Positions 11,372-25,400 of a stretch of 64,000 nt of DNA are shown piece after piece. Location: NCBI GenBank assembly GCA_037951165.1, contig JBBDHG010000054.1, positions 5,284,001 through 5,348,000 on the forward strand. Reading direction: 5' to 3'. Source of the DNA: Lophius americanus (lineage: Eukaryota; Chordata; Actinopteri; Lophiiformes; Lophiidae). The translations under genes and the position numbers were made by a program. The notes beneath the pieces are model-generated. The model was not told the DNA's origin, did not search any database, and saw only the letters and a program-made list of their open reading frames with translations. Numbering within the stretch: the first letter of the stretch is position 1; the number at the start of each line of letters is the position of its first letter.

Positions 11372-14300
11372 TACAGTGGGCCTCTGGTGGGAAAAAAAGG
11401 CTCTTTCCTGAAATGGAAGGAAAGGAAAGGGAAATAATTGTCTGTAGTTTTTCAGAAACGTACGATCATACATGCAAAGTTTGCCGGCCACATTCAAATT
11501 ACCTGCTCTCCCCCCTTTGTAATCTGACTCTGATGATTTCCCATTCCATATCTAAGTGACCTTTAGAAGGCCAGAGGCACTACCCAACATTGATTAAATA
11601 AATTGATCCCCACACATTCAAAGGATATTAATTAGACATGGAAAACAAGCGAATGAACACAAATAGTTCTTAGTTTAAATGCAATAGCAAATATAACACT
11701 GAGGGGGGTTTGATGGACCCCCATTAAGATCGAAATATTGCTGTTGTCATTTGAATATTGGAGAATCTCATCCACAATCTTTGCACATGGGAGAACTAGC
11801 TGCACTTACTGTGAAATAATTCTCTATGATGCCATTCTTTTTGCTCAAACATATGATTGTTTTATGGCTTTACATGCATCTGGTTAATAGTTTACGTCAA
11901 TAGTAAAACAAATCAGCACAATTACAGACGGCATTCGAGCCTTAAGATCAATACAAATCCGTACTGAATGTGTCACAAACCGGGATGCACGCTGAGATGT
12001 CGTACTTTAGTGGCCTGTGACTCGTCCGTGTCGGCAGCAGCTGCCAAATAGGTTTCAATCATAAGGGCTGAGCCATACAGTCTGTGCCAAAGCTAACAGC
12101 TGTTAACTACGCAACCTGCAGGCTATGAACTGCAGCTATGTTCATTGTCAGTCTCTCCACAGTTAAATATTCCAGGAGGAATTTGTTACAGCAAGGCCAT
12201 ACATAACGGGTGAAAACCCTTTACACCAATATTGCTCTCAAAATTGGCAGCATGAGAAGGAGGGTCATGAGGGATGCTTGAGAGCGGTACCCTATCCCTC
12301 TCACTCCCCTGGGAGCCACTTGGCCAGCTTTCATCCACATAATTATAATAAATTTGACATTTCATAGATAATATTGATTTCTTTATTTTAGCATTTCACC
12401 ATAGGTGACAGTCCAGTGTCAAGAATGAAATTTCTATTGATCTTCCGCGCATTAATCCCTCATGTGTATGTGATCATTTTTATAAGACCTTTTACTGCAC
12501 ATAAATCAATATTTCATATTTCCAGCCATGGCAGAGGAGATGTCATATTTGTAAACTGTGTCTTGACACTAGCAATTCCTTTCTTGTTCAGCTGCAACTG
12601 TGCAAGACCAGTCAATTTGGGGTGGTGGGAGCAGAGACACATGGGAAGACGGGAGGAGGGGGGGGGCAAGGGAAGAAAATTTGCAGTCTGTGGCTCTGGT
12701 CTGCCTGAGAGGAGGTCAGCCTTTGAGCTACATGCACCGCAGCATTGATGAGGAATTATGATTTTTAGAATTAATAAGGTTTAGGGAGGGTTTGTTAATA
12801 ATCAAAATAAACTGGCAGATCATTTAAACTGATTATCTGGATCTTAGAATATTGAGTGCTGCATTTGATTGTTAATATTTTCTAATTTCTGGCCATATGT
12901 TTGCTCAGATTTATAAATCAGGTTATATTTATGTGAGAAATTATCGTTTCAACTGACACTTTGGCCTCAGGGCATATCTTTTACACCTTTTTACATTTAT
13001 TGGTGTGCTTCCATGCAACTGAAGATGCACGAATCATATTTAAGCAAAGCACATGAGTATGGGATTCTTTTAAGCCATATCTTGGAAATGTTGGAATGAG
13101 TGACTTGTTTTCCACCATAAACAATCTCCCTGCATGCTGAAATGTTTCTCTCATCTGCACGATAACATGACACTAGCCATGGAGAATGCACAACTGTTTG
13201 GTGAAAAATATGATCACCTGAATGGTGCAGACACCTGACCTTTTCTCAGTCTCCCTTAACATGTCCCTTCCATACAATCAGTGTGAGAGTGCCGCACAAG
13301 AAAGGCCAGTCCATTAAGAGAATATGCTAATTTTGCCATCCGCTCCTAATTGATGCCATTTTACCAAGTAAACAAGACTTCTGTCTACAATGGATGTGTT
13401 TCTGCCAGTTAAAAGGATATTTCAGATCAGCTTTTTCCTGTAATTTTCTCTCTGAGAGCTACTGGTGTGCCATTATTGCAAATTATAAGTCTCTCTGTTT
13501 GAAGAGAGGTGCTGTTCTCGGCGCGTATTTCCCCCCCTCCTCCTCAAAGGCCATCCACCATTTTTTGTCACTCACTGAAGAATCTTCATTCACGTGAAAA
13601 GGTGTCAGTGCCTGACCGTTTGAGCATGATGACAGACACCCAGTAGAAGTGTGAGTGACTGCCTGACACCATGGAGGTTTGTCATTGATGTCAACGGCAC
13701 TCTGGCAGCTAACACAGCTTTCCCACACACTCTACAAGACAGCATCATAATATGGGATGTAGACAGGGTGTGATGTGTTATCTCCACAACCTCTCTCCCA
13801 TCCCTCAGTCCTTTCCACAGGCCATGACTGAGGGTCTATGAGGATCCCCGATACGCCGGGTTGTCCAGATTCATCTTCGCTGTCAGACGCGTAATGCTGT
13901 ATGAGCTTGTTCCTCCATTCAAGTAATGCTGATGAATCTGCTGTCCATATGCTTTTCGCTCCACTTTGTTGAAACAGGGGGGATAGACCCATTACAACGT
14001 ACCTTTTGGTCTGACCATATATGATCATTTTTTTCCCCTTTCTGCCAAATAGTTTTCTAGCATAGGGGGAGGCGGCGGGAGGTTGGGGGGTGGGCTGGGT
14101 GGCGAGGCTGACTGGCAATCATGGCTAACCTGTCTCTCTGAGGAAAGGGCTGTTTAAAAGGCAGGAGCTGGCAGCGGAGCAGACCTCTCAGCTCCCTGTC
14201 CAAATACTGGCTCCGTGGGACTGACAGCGAGGCAACGGAACACTGGCATTCTCCTTTCAGCTGCTCAACAACCCTTTTACAAAAACCCCAGGATTTAACA

Positions 14301-15237
14301 GAAAACTCCGACAGGAGTGTCACCTTAAGCAGCAGTGCTGCCGTCTGAGCTATTTCAAGTGTTTAACATGACAGGCAGTCCTTTGGTTATTATTCTCCTG
14401 TATGTGACGTGACCTTGCAGGTTTGAAAGAAGGGTCTGTTGCACCATATGAATTAATTAGGATCATTTGAATTTTCATTCATTCTTCACGTAGCAAAATG
14501 TTGTTCTTTATTTTGCCTTGAAAACTATCCCTTCCTACTTTGAGTTCCCCTCCCTGGAGATGACACAAGTTACCTCCATCTTTGATTTATGGTAATTTGT
14601 TTGGAGATTGACCTTTCTAAATTGAATTTTTAGATTTATAAAATGTTTTTTTCCCCATACAAGAGACAAACAAGAGTCATCAACAGGCTAAAAGAAGACG
14701 TTGTAAATGTTGCAAAAGCTTAATAGCACAAAATTAACAATCTACGCGCTTCTGTTGGATTCAGTTAGAGGGATATCTTGCTATTTCATGATGCACTTAG
14801 GAATGACAAAGCACAGATATAAGTATTGATCTTTTGTGGCCATAACCAGATAAACAATATGTATTTGTATGTATTTGCAAGACAAATTGAATCAAAATGC
14901 ACATATTACATTGAGGGCCCTGGAAGACTGAAAACAATTGAATTTGTCAGTCAAGAATTCGGTTAAAGAGTTAAAGACCTTTAACCTACCGGTGGGCAAA
15001 ATGATGCGAACCATCCAGCCTAAGAGATATTTATGGCATCTGGCCTCAGTTATCATTGTCTTGCTTTTACACATGCATTTTTTTTTTAGATGCTCCTCTC
15101 CACCCCTCTCCTTCTGCAGGATGCATGTCTGTTTCTGCATTTCCACCTATCAATATGTGTGTTTGTTGGCTTGCAACGTGTGTTGTTACATGTGTGTATG
15201 TACTCTTTATGAAAGCATGAGTACATGTACGTCTGCA
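11372..15237. other. Intergenic sequence, no gene supported
   Basis: Three NR4A-type octamers (AAAGGTCA or its reverse complement) occur at 11,557-11,564, 13,236-13,243 and 14,609-14,616. A minus-strand frame of 128 codons at 13,732-14,118 is open but matches nothing I know. Several blocks of mixed composition (12,000-12,360; 13,240-13,400; 13,800-14,330) look like possible conserved non-coding DNA, as expected near a developmental transcription-factor gene. Conservation cannot be shown here. Confidence 0.45.
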
Positions 15238-15257
15238 TGTGTGTGTGTGTGTGTGCG
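15238..15257. repeat. Short (TG)n microsatellite
   Basis: About nine TG units within a longer T/G-rich stretch that starts near 15,150. Confidence 0.85.
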
Positions 15258-15962
15258 TGATAAAGGTAATCGCCTCCAAGAGGAAGACGGAACGATACCT
15301 CTGTTTGTGGATTAATAACTGTTAATTCTCCTTTTGACTGTAATTGATGCTTAAATCTTCGCTCTCCTCCTCCTCCCCTTAGACCTCTTGTCCCCCCGTC
15401 AATTCTGTCCTTCTTAATAAGGGCATTTTTCTAAGGGGTTTCATGCATTCTGATAAATCAAATTACAAAACCAGTGACTAAGATAGATTGCAGCAAGTAA
15501 TTAGAGAATCCTCGATGCCTTTTCCGCTGCCACTCATTTGCAAGAGTCTTTGTTATCTACCTATCTGGGCGCAGCATGAGACGGTGTGTGTTTGCATCAC
15601 TTTTCCCTCTTAAAATTCCTCCCTTATGTCACTGGAGAGACAGATCCCAGACCATATCTTGTCACCTCGGCTCGCACGCCACACAACGGACAGCGCAGTG
15701 GGACGGCCATTAATTGGTGCATCTTGGGCTGGTAAGTACCCACGTGTGTGTCAGTGCCATGCAAGAACAAGTAGATGAGCTGACACATGGAGACAGGGGA
15801 CACCCTGGGCCGGGCTGCACCCCTCCTATCCCTCCCCAACTTACGCACACACACACACCTCCACATACCCCCTTGCTCTCTCTCCTTGCCCTCTTGAAAC
15901 AACACCATGTTCCTGAGTCAGTGGTCACTATCACTATCCATGTCGGCCGTGCTGCCTCACAC

Positions 15963-16080
<118 letters not shown>

Positions 16081-16437
16081 CAATTGTATACATTCATAGT
16101 TGTTCAAGTATTTTACTTAAATACTTAATTGAGGTACTTCATTTTAATGTCGTGCAACTTTATTCTTCTGAGCTATAGTAATTAAGCGAATGTTTTATTT
16201 TTATAGCTTTGCAACCTGTTGTATAGTTTCCATTCACTTTACATTGTTTGTTTATACACAAACAAACAATGGTCTTATAAAGTATGGCACACTTTTTTCG
16301 GTTAAAAAACCCCAAATTCTTCAAAATAATTTAGGATTAGTTCCACCACCACAAGAAACGGCAGTAAAATGCATCTGTAATATAAAATATAACATACATA
16401 GGTAATTAATTTCTTTTTCATGAGTGCTCTAACTCTA

Positions 16438-16440
<3 letters not shown>

Positions 16441-16504
<64 letters not shown>
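16441..16504. repeat. Compound (CT)21(AT)11 microsatellite
   Basis: CT repeats from 16,441 to 16,482 pass directly into AT repeats to 16,504. The CT part is a mirror-type polypyrimidine tract that can form triplex DNA. Confidence 0.97.
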
Positions 16505-16529
16505 TTGGTTTATATATACATTTGTTATG

Positions 16530-18105
16530 TGGAGAACTAAATAGTTGCATCTTTCACAATAAAAATAATCGAGTTTCATTAAACTAATGCAATATTAAAA
16601 GATTTTGGAATTACATAATTTACTTCTTTAAAAACTCAGCATAATTGTATCAAGTACATTCAAGCTCATCATTATCAGTAGTTGAAAAATAAAGAATATT
16701 TTGAACTAAATTACTTATAAAAATTATAACAGACTTCACTTGCATCAATGAAACAGTTAAAGATTATGGGATAGAATAGTTGTGTAAAATTGTTTATTAA
16801 ATGCAAGATGATTGTGTTCAGTCAATGAAATACGACTTTTTTTTATTAAATTAGTCTTAATACTAACACTGTATATATGGATCTAGTTCTTAATTAAGAT
16901 GTTCTGATGATATTTGCTTAAGAGTATCTGGTAATAATGACATTTCTATTCTTTTATTGCAGTATTTCACCTACTTTTGTGTGATAAATTTACATAAATA
17001 GGTTTAATAAATGTGATGTTGTATTGCTTGGAGTATAATAAGGTTTTACCTGGAATTGGGTATTATTTCTGTAGTGTGATACTGTTTCTTAAATCAACAA
17101 TTATTTTTCCAACCCCTATTTGAAATTAGAAAGAACATTTATCATGCCCAAAGGAAAGATCAGTCAACAGACAGGGCCAATCATGTCACAGTCCAAAGTC
17201 TTGACAGCTGTACTTCCTCCTGATCTACCGTTTCTCTCCGTGGCATTTCTCTTCCTTTCCTTTCCACTTTCCCTGCGCCCCCATCACAAACCAGTCTGAC
17301 AGAGCTCACTTTTCTCCCTTAAGAGGATGGATGAAGATAAAAAGCAAAACGAAATGGAGCAGGAGAGGCATCACTTTCTTTGATTCATGATCGGTGGGAG
17401 TTTGGCCCTTCTCTGCAGCCCGCCTGCCCGTCTGCTCCTCAACGAGTCTGAGAGGATGAGCTGCAGTCTGCTTCCTGTGACACCATCCAGCCATCAGGAG
17501 CGGCTGATTATGGTGCTAAATATTGATCTCTGCCTCACATGTGTCAAAATTCCCTCCACCCTTTAATTAGAATTTCCCCTTCGCGCCATACAGGAACTAA
17601 CCGAATATATTAGAGGACTTCATGAGGAGGAGGGGAGTGCAGCTAGTGGGGCATAATTGTGACCTCTTGTCTTGCCTCTTCCCTCCTGAGTTTTGAGATG
17701 ACTCCCAACTGTCTGTCTGATGCTCCCGGCTTCTGTGATAATCAGACTTATTTTCCTCGTCTTATTACAGGATGATCGGCCTGACTCTCCGTTCCTCTGG
17801 TCCCTGTCTTACCCCTTCTCATCTTACCCCTCCTCCTACCCGCCTTGCTTTGTCTTGTCCAGCGTATATTTGTACATTTTGAATGGATCAAAAGAGAAGG
17901 TAGTTTATAGGTGCAATATAATCCGCACTCTAAAAAAATATCTTCCTCTCATTTTTATCACATAGTACGTTGAATTTAATTTTTAGTAGAATGGCACTCA
18001 GTAGAACGCATAGCTATGCCAAAACCCAACAATCAATCAAGGGTTATCCATGATCAGATATGATGTAATGTTGCACATGCCAATTGATACCATATACCTG
18101 ATTTG
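16530..18105. other. AT-rich intergenic sequence with a repeat-like block
   Basis: 16,530-17,090 is very AT-rich. It shares the core tagttgcatcttt plus flanking similarity (16,543-16,560) with 57,664-57,682, which suggests two old copies of one interspersed element. 17,150-17,960 is of mixed composition and holds no exon I can support. Confidence 0.4.
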
Positions 18106-18225
18106 CCGTATAAGATCATAAACATCATTCCCTGAGAAATGCTGACCCATCCATCCCACCCAAGTTTCATGGAAATATGTTTAGTAGTTTAATCCTGCTG
18201 ACCAAACAAACAAACAAATCCACCT
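18106..18225. repeat. Fish interspersed repeat (cat-gga-aat / tgctgac-caaac type)
   Basis: The phrase pair tttcatggaaatatgttta and aatcctgctgaccaaac, followed by CAAA repeats, is a word pattern I recognise from a widespread fish repeat. The reverse-complement form appears near 33,955-34,010, beginning tttgtttgtttgtcaccaag. Element class is not assigned. Confidence 0.5.
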
Positions 18226-18470
18226 ACCAAATAAACAAAAACAAAACAATCAAAATGACCTTAACGAATGAAAATAACCAACGGTTTATACAAACACAAC
18301 TAACATCCTAAACAAAGAAAAAACAAACAGATGTTAACCCACCAAGCAAAAACCAGCTTAACAACATAAACAACCAAACAAAACCATCGAACCACAAAAC
18401 CCGCTAAAAGCGACACAACCAGCAAACAAAAACCAACAAACAGAAAGCATGCAGTAAACAAACAGATGGA
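18205..18470. repeat. A/C-rich low-complexity tract
   Basis: Degenerate CAAA/CAAAC repeats for about 260 bp with almost no G or T. It extends the tail of the preceding interspersed repeat and looks like a decayed (CAAA)n array. Confidence 0.75.
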
Positions 18471-18989
18471 CGGCTGTCAAAAGTCCCTCACCTGGTGGAA
18501 GTCCTGATACTGTTTCCTGATTTAGCAGGAGAGTTTCAGAAACTGATACATTAATTCAGCGTAATTAAGGATATTGTCTTTTACTCCCACCAAATGTAGT
18601 CTTCATCCTTGTACCTTAATATCCCACAATGCAACTTGACTGATAATGCTTAGGTCAGCCATTTGAGTGCGTTATGCTAACAGTGGCAAACGTAGCCTCA
18701 AAACATTTGAGCCTGAAGCAGAGATGAGAAGCGGGTTACAGAGGGTTGGTATGAACACTTTTATTTAACTCAACATTCTCCGAATCTTTCTGATTTTCAA
18801 TATTGTATTATACTCAATTTGTGTGTATTTCTTAATAAGTTAGATAAGATCCGTAACACCTGGATGAAGGTAAAAATGCTTGCTAAAAGAAAAGGTTATA
18901 AAAGGTTATCTAATACCAACTGGACCTGTGTGAATAAATATTTTCTCACTCAGAATCTAAATCCAACAAAGTAACATTCTTCAGTAATA

Positions 18990-20070
18990 CCTGGTTGTAG
19001 CTGGAGAAGACACAAACAGAGCTGATCACCACGAGCCATGCCCAATCACATATCTTACAACAACAGAGGCATAGGTTTGGCTTTTAGCCCTCAAACTGTA
19101 GCACATTATGCCAAAATCAAAAGAAATTCTAGAAAAGGTTAAGAAGAAGGTTACTGAGTTCCAAAGGACCGTGAAGGGTTACAAATCCACTTCTAAGGCC
19201 GTGTGGATCCACACATCCACAGTGGGACACATGATCTACTAAAGAACAATAGTATACCTTCTCAGAAATATCTGACTTTCCAAAATCCCTCCAAGAGCAC
19301 ACAGAATCCTCATTTATGAAGTCAGAAATGATCCAGAGAAAACATGAAGGAACTGCAGGTCTCTCTTACCTCAGTAAAGGGTAAAGTTCATGACTTTACT
19401 TTTGGAAAAACACTTGTCAAATATTGCACTAATGGAAAAGTGGTGAGGAGGAAGTTCTTGCTAACCCAGATGAACATTCTGGCTGGTCTGAAGTTTGCTA
19501 CAAGAGACAATGGAGACCCTCAGAGATTTGGGGAGTGTATCATATGGACAGCGGTCCCGTTCCATCTGTCATGAACCAAACACAGCATTCCAGAAAAAAA
19601 AACGTGTACCTATGTTAAAGCATGCAGGAGGCATTGTAATGTTGTAGAGATGCTTTCAGCGCCAGAATGACGAGCCGTAATTGAAGGTAAAATAAATTCT
19701 CTGAAGGAGAATGTTGGGTTATCAGTCTGCGAGTTGAAGCCCCAGCACAACTGGGTCATGCAACGAAAAATGATCCGCAGCAAAAGAATGGCCTAGTCAA
19801 AGTCCGAGCCTGTGTAACCTGGACCTTATAAGAGCAGGGCAGGCTATCCACTCATCGGACGGGTTTGTTTGCTGTTGAAGCTGCTAAAGGTGGTAAAACT
19901 GGTAAACACTTTCTTGGAGATGGGGAATTTCCAACACCAATGGTTTAGGCATTGTATAACATGCTGCCTTATTAAATAAAACCATCAGTTGAAACTTGTT
20001 TGTGTGTTTATTACAGTTATTCAGGTTGGCTTTGCATATAAAATTTGATTACAGACCACTTAGAATAATT
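18990..20070 (+). mobile_element. Decayed Tc1-like DNA transposon
   Basis: The order of pieces follows a Tc1-like element of fish: a transposase start with MPKSKEI at 19,108; helix-turn-helix remnants; then a stretch like LTQMNILAGLKFA at 19,461-19,500; then the expected kind of words around 19,600-19,770 (a version of the hydrophobic strand before the catalytic residues and of the tail word gggtcatgcaacgaaa). Downstream, 19,995-20,050 matches the usual tail with gtgtgtttatta and a stretch like cagaccactta. Many stops and frameshifts make it non-functional. The terminal inverted repeats could not be placed exactly. Confidence 0.75.
19108..19242 (+). pseudogene. Tc1 transposase N-terminal fragment
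   Basis: A 44-codon open piece starting MPKSKEILEKVKKKV continues with GYKSTSKAV and then stops. In intact Tc1-like transposases this is the first helix-turn-helix, where the family has roughly SKEIQERLRKKVVE and GYKAISKALG. The normal protein is about 340 residues, so only the first eighth or so is readable in one frame; later parts are in other frames. Confidence 0.65.
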
Positions 20071-20343
20071 TAGTATGAGATCCACCAAAATAGAAGAAAT
20101 AAGGAGGATGTCCAACCCTAAAGATCTATTAACAAGCTTTAAATTGTAGAATCATTGAGTTCCCCTTTTCTAATTAGTGACTTTAAAACTTTTTCGACAA
20201 TTCCTGTTGGTTAATTTTTTGTAGATTTCCTCTACGCCCTTGCACACATTTGCTGTTTGATATTACAAATCTTTTCTGCAGCTAGTTCTGCTCATTCTTC
20301 AGCGCCCCAAAATACCGTTGTCTTGTCCATCTATTTGTCCATT

Positions 20344-20477
20344 ACCCCCCCTTACTCCTCCTCCTTTCCAGCTCTCCTTTCTCCCTCTTCCCTCCCCTCT
20401 ATCTCTTCCTCCTCCTCCCCCCCCCACCCCCCCCCCCCCACCCCCCCCCCCCCCCCCCACCCACCCCCCACCCCACC
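20344..20477. repeat. Polypyrimidine / poly-C low-complexity tract
   Basis: A C/T-only stretch changes at about 20,416 into nearly pure C with scattered A. The minus strand therefore has a long series of G runs, strongly G-quadruplex-prone. Long open frames on both strands here are compositional. Confidence 0.95.
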
Positions 20478-20559
20478 GTTTTTTGGTTAGGAGGAGCTGG
20501 TTGTTATTGCGATATGCTGGCAGGCTAGCCGTCAGCTGCATTCTGGTGAGAGTCAAGTG

Positions 20560-22445
20560 CCACGAGGTGGCTTTTTCTATTTGTTTGTTTCACGCCACAC
20601 TGCACCAGCCACTGACCTGTGGTAGCCGCGGTGTGCATGTGGGGGGCAGGTTCATCCAATCAAAGAATGGTTTAAAATTAACAATGATCCTTCCATTCCT
20701 GAAGAGAGACCGTGGCAAAATGCAATTCCCTGACCGTACTGTGAATTGTGACTTATTTCTACTGATCTCTGGTTTTTTTTTTATTTTCTTTGCATTTTTG
20801 GTTAACCTTAATGATTTTAAACAAAAGAAAAGAAAAAATATATAATTAAACTCAGCAGCCTCCAGTACTCAAACGATGAATCGTTGAATCTACAGCTAGT
20901 TTGATAGTCGACTAATTGGTGGATTATTCCCTGCATGCCTTAACTGATAATTTTTTCACCACTCTGAGACTTTACTGACCAAATAACTAATCGATTAATC
21001 AACAGTGAAAATAATGGCATTCCTCTCTCATACCAATAAACGCATACTCAAACATGTTTTTTGGAGATTACGTTCAAAATCAGATATTCTAATACCACAG
21101 ATTTGTTTTTTTCTCAGGGAATTCAATCTGATGCCCTGCAATTCACTGCATGCAATATTCATAGTTGATCCATTGACTGCTATTCAAGCGGGAACTATTT
21201 GAAGAGGGAAAGTTCATGTGCATTTTTGATGGATTGTGCATGTCTTCTCCTACTCTATATGGATAGAGAGCTTGTTTGAAGGTCAGTGATTCTCTTCACT
21301 GAGACTCTTTCTTCAGCACTCCTTCTTGAGGCGAAGAATATCTCCAGTCCTCACTCCATATTTTTCAAGTGCTTCGAGGATGACTAGGTTGGATGACCTT
21401 GAATCCTGTTGGAGATGACTCTCTTTGAAGCTCCCTTCTCTGCCTTCCTGGACCTCTGTCATGAAGAAAGACAAGAACCTTCTCCAGTCGCACATTTTTC
21501 ATTTGAAATATCCTCTTATATCCCACGTCACAACCTTTCATGTCTTTGATTTTCTTGCTTTTTGCTGCATGTGGTTGGAACAGCATCCTATTTTGACATA
21601 AATAAAAAGCACTATATGTATTCACCTTTTAAAGAGAGGGATTCAAGTTGAAGATTTTGCAAATGCAAGTGTGTGTGTGTGTGTGCAAGCCTTTTTGTTC
21701 ACATGTAGGAACGAGGGGTTGAACAGGGGTTGAGTGGATCTTGAGAGCTGGCAGGTGCATTATTGCAGCAGGCTCTGCCCAGCTTGACATGTGTGTGTTC
21801 CTAATCTCCAAGTGATGTGACAAAGCTGTGTGGGAGCCTGCGCTGGATCTGCTCTGACTGTTGTGACTCACACACTCACGCTTTCCCTTTTGTCCAGCAT
21901 ACACAGATCATACTCCCCTCTTGACCCCTCAAGGAGCCACCACTCCACACTCTCCACTTGTAGCTCGTCATTGGAGCAGTGTATTTATGCATTTACTTAA
22001 TACTATGAGAACTCTGTAAAAAGCTCATGCATCGATCTATGAGTCTCTGCATACATGGTTTGGGGCAAGTCTTCATACACACATAAATGAGTCCAACCAT
22101 GAGCACAGGAAGATAGGTGGGACAACCAAATTTACAATATTTTATATGTTTTCTCTACATGATTTGTTTTGAATGAGGAGCAATACAACTGCTGTCTTAG
22201 TGCTATAATATGGATCTACTTTGTATTTTTGGAGTCCATATTATGCCATTTTATTAGAGAAAAGGCAGTGTAACCAAACCAGAAAAGGATTTTCCATGCA
22301 GGAATGTCAATTGTATCACATGACCAGAACTCCATAAACCCATCTCTGCTTTTTTTAGATTTAGATTTTGTTAAATTCAGAAAATGCACATTGAAGAAGG
22401 ATTAAAAACTGAAAGTAGCTGCAATGCTTAATAGATGATAGAGAC
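20560..22445. other. Intergenic sequence, no gene supported
   Basis: No exon or recognisable repeat body found. A short (GT)n lies near 21,668-21,685. Minus-strand frames at 21,313-21,904 have no known domain. Confidence 0.45.
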
Positions 22446-22448
22446 CAG

Positions 22449-22489
<41 letters not shown>
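22449..22489. repeat. Compound (TC)n(AC)15 microsatellite
   Basis: TC repeats to 22,460 pass directly into AC repeats to 22,489. Confidence 0.95.
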
Positions 22490-22491
<2 letters not shown>

Positions 22492-25400
22492 TTGACTTGA
22501 CCTGAAGAGATTACATGTGCATGGCTGTGTTTAATGTGTTTCACTTCACGTGTAGCAGCGGCAAAAAACCATAACACAGGATGAGGGCATATTCTGGTGG
22601 GAACGGAGCCAGTGCATCTGACCATGTTGACATTTTACACACTGACATCAGAGGGGGGGATAGTTTGCAGCCCTCCATTCACTCAGTCACAGTGGAAGGC
22701 CTACATGAGGAGGGGGGGTGGAGGCATTGATTTAAAGAAATCAAAAGACGCAATATTAAATATTAACTGATCTATATCTAATAACAATAAAAATATATAT
22801 TTGTCAACTAGACTGCTGTAATAAAAGAATGTCAATTTGACGTGATTACACAAATGCACATCTAACCCAGATTCTTCTTCTGATCCTTCCGTGTGTTTTT
22901 CCTGTTTGCTTCTCACTCCTTTTCCAGCCTCGCCCCAGAGACCTAATGCATCATTGGAGGCTCATACAATTCACTGATTCCTAAGCCACAGGCTCCTACT
23001 AGCCTGATAGAGGCATTTTTCGCCACTTAGAAACACGCACTGTGTGTCCGATCCCTTCCTCCTCAATATGTCCTTTATTACCGTCAGGCATTTATGCCTG
23101 TTTTTTCTACTTCAATAACCACTGAACACCAGCTTCATTAAAACTAATTGAATCGGAAACATATCCGCCCGAGGAAACATTAACTCTTTCTGTTAAGGAA
23201 AATTCCGATTTCATTTTGTCAATAAGGTCAAAGGACTGAGTCTGTGTTCAATACTAGCACCATTCTGCCCCCATAAACTTAAACTGCAGGCCTGAGCAGA
23301 TCTGTCAACACCGAACGCATGAGATTCAAACGGCTTTCTGCTGATTATATGATAATTTGTTAAAATCACGACACTTGTCTCCAAATCTATAGTTTGCTGC
23401 AGAATCTTCAAGAATCTTCCCTGCAACATAATGCCCCCCACCCCCCCCCCTCCAATTTCATTGAATGAGTAATTTCTCGAGGTTATCATAATTGATTACT
23501 GGTACAAGCGTTGTATTAATGGTTTTCACTGGCCACACGTGAAACAATAATTTGTTGGCATCTATCAGAAATCAATATGCAATAACAGAGCGTGTAAGGC
23601 TGTTTAATACGATGGAAATGTTTATGAGTGATCTGACTAGACATCAAGTCCAGTCAATCTTCTTTGAAAGGATCTGTGAGAATGATTAACCTCATTTTAC
23701 TGCTGCTGTCTTGGCTGGTAATGGCCATTAGAGTTAAGAAGGAGTGAGGCCTTTGATTTTTGGCTCCTCATCATTCACAGCTTGTCGTATCCCTTCATCC
23801 TTCATACATGGCTGCTGAATTGATTGTCTGTTTAGTCCTATGAATGATAAAGCTGCTGTGGGCCACAGGCTGAGAGGGACAGACACGGCTCACTTCCATC
23901 TATATGCAAGGTGGATTTCCTCTCCTGCCTCGCCACTTGGAAATCTGCTTTTTGCATTATTTATTGGACAATCATAAGCATTTCAATACGGTAAATCAAA
24001 TAGTCACAGTGATATAACGATACGCAGCCATACGCAAAGGGCCATCATTCCTCTCATTATTCATTCATTTTGTTTAGAGCTAGACTCGGCAAGGACTAGC
24101 GAGGTTCATAACTTGTGTAATCAACATGTTTTACTGCAAGCTTGCATAGTAACATGCCAGCGCTGAGGAAAAGGTAACATGAGAGGAGCTTATCCTGACT
24201 GGAGACTGTAGCGAAAAGAATGAAGAAGTAGCAGAAATCATGAAAAGTGATTCGTTGCCATGGAACGCTGATAAGACGAGATGGAATTTTACTTCTGCGA
24301 GAGAAAGCCACGTGAAAACCAGATTGCAAAGGACACAATGAGTTTGAATAACTCCCATCTGAAAGTAATATATAACATGTAATGGTGTTTGTCATAATGA
24401 ATGCAGAACTATTTCAGGTGCTCCCTCAAAATAACTTTTAATATCATGTAAGATGTTGAGAAAGATATCTTTTCGCGTATCTATGATTTATTGGAGGCTT
24501 TAGCAAAGTCAGAGAAAATGATATGATCTAATGAGAAATCAGGCAGAATAGAGAGAATATTGATCACCAGTGGGAGTTTTTGCATCTATATATAATAATT
24601 GTGAGCCTATACCTTTCACACTGCAGTTGAAAATCCAATGTAATTTTAAGCAGCAGGGAGTTTTCCTCTGCAGATGCTCTCATGTTGTACAAAGGTTAAA
24701 GGTCAAGTGCTGTCCCACCATGGGGATCAGATGAGGCAAAGGTCCAGCTTATCTTGGTGTCCCAACAGAGACGGTCAACAGACGAACCTTTGGTGCAGAA
24801 AACTAAAGGAAATCACAGAAAATGAAGTAAATCCTCTCGGTGTTCTTGATGAAAGCGTTGATCGGTCATCTCCAACTAACCACAGCAGGAAGTCAACAGA
24901 CTATACACACTGACAGCAGAGCCACCGCACTCCAAATCCAGCCAGCCTGTCAGATTGCATGACAAAATAAGACGAAAGTGCTGCAATGTGCAGCTGTGCA
25001 TGCAACATAATCCCTGATTGTGGCAGTGTGCACCGTGTGTGTGTGTGTCGTGGCATCTAATGGCGTGGAGCAGAACCCGGGCCTCAGTTTTATAATGTGA
25101 TTCCTTCCTCACTTTGTGAACAAGCACTTAGCAGCAGAGACTCTGTCAGGAGATTCACCTGTCTGCTTTTGGTTTGCTGTTCTCCGTGCAGGAGCTGAAG
25201 ACGCAGCGGGAATATGATTCTCTCTTTTTTTTTTCTCCCTCTGAACCCTTCTCATGCAGACACAATTAGAACCCTCTTCTGGTGTCAACTGCAGGGAGGA
25301 AATGAAGTCATGTCGTTAATGAATTTAGACACAAAGTCCTCCAGCATTCATAATCATGTACAAACACTGGGAGAAGTCTCAGCTCCCCGTGTCATGTTTT

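Noticed and set aside
20257..20845. Proline-rich and glycine-rich open frames
   Set aside because: Produced by the poly-C tract; no domain or splice context.
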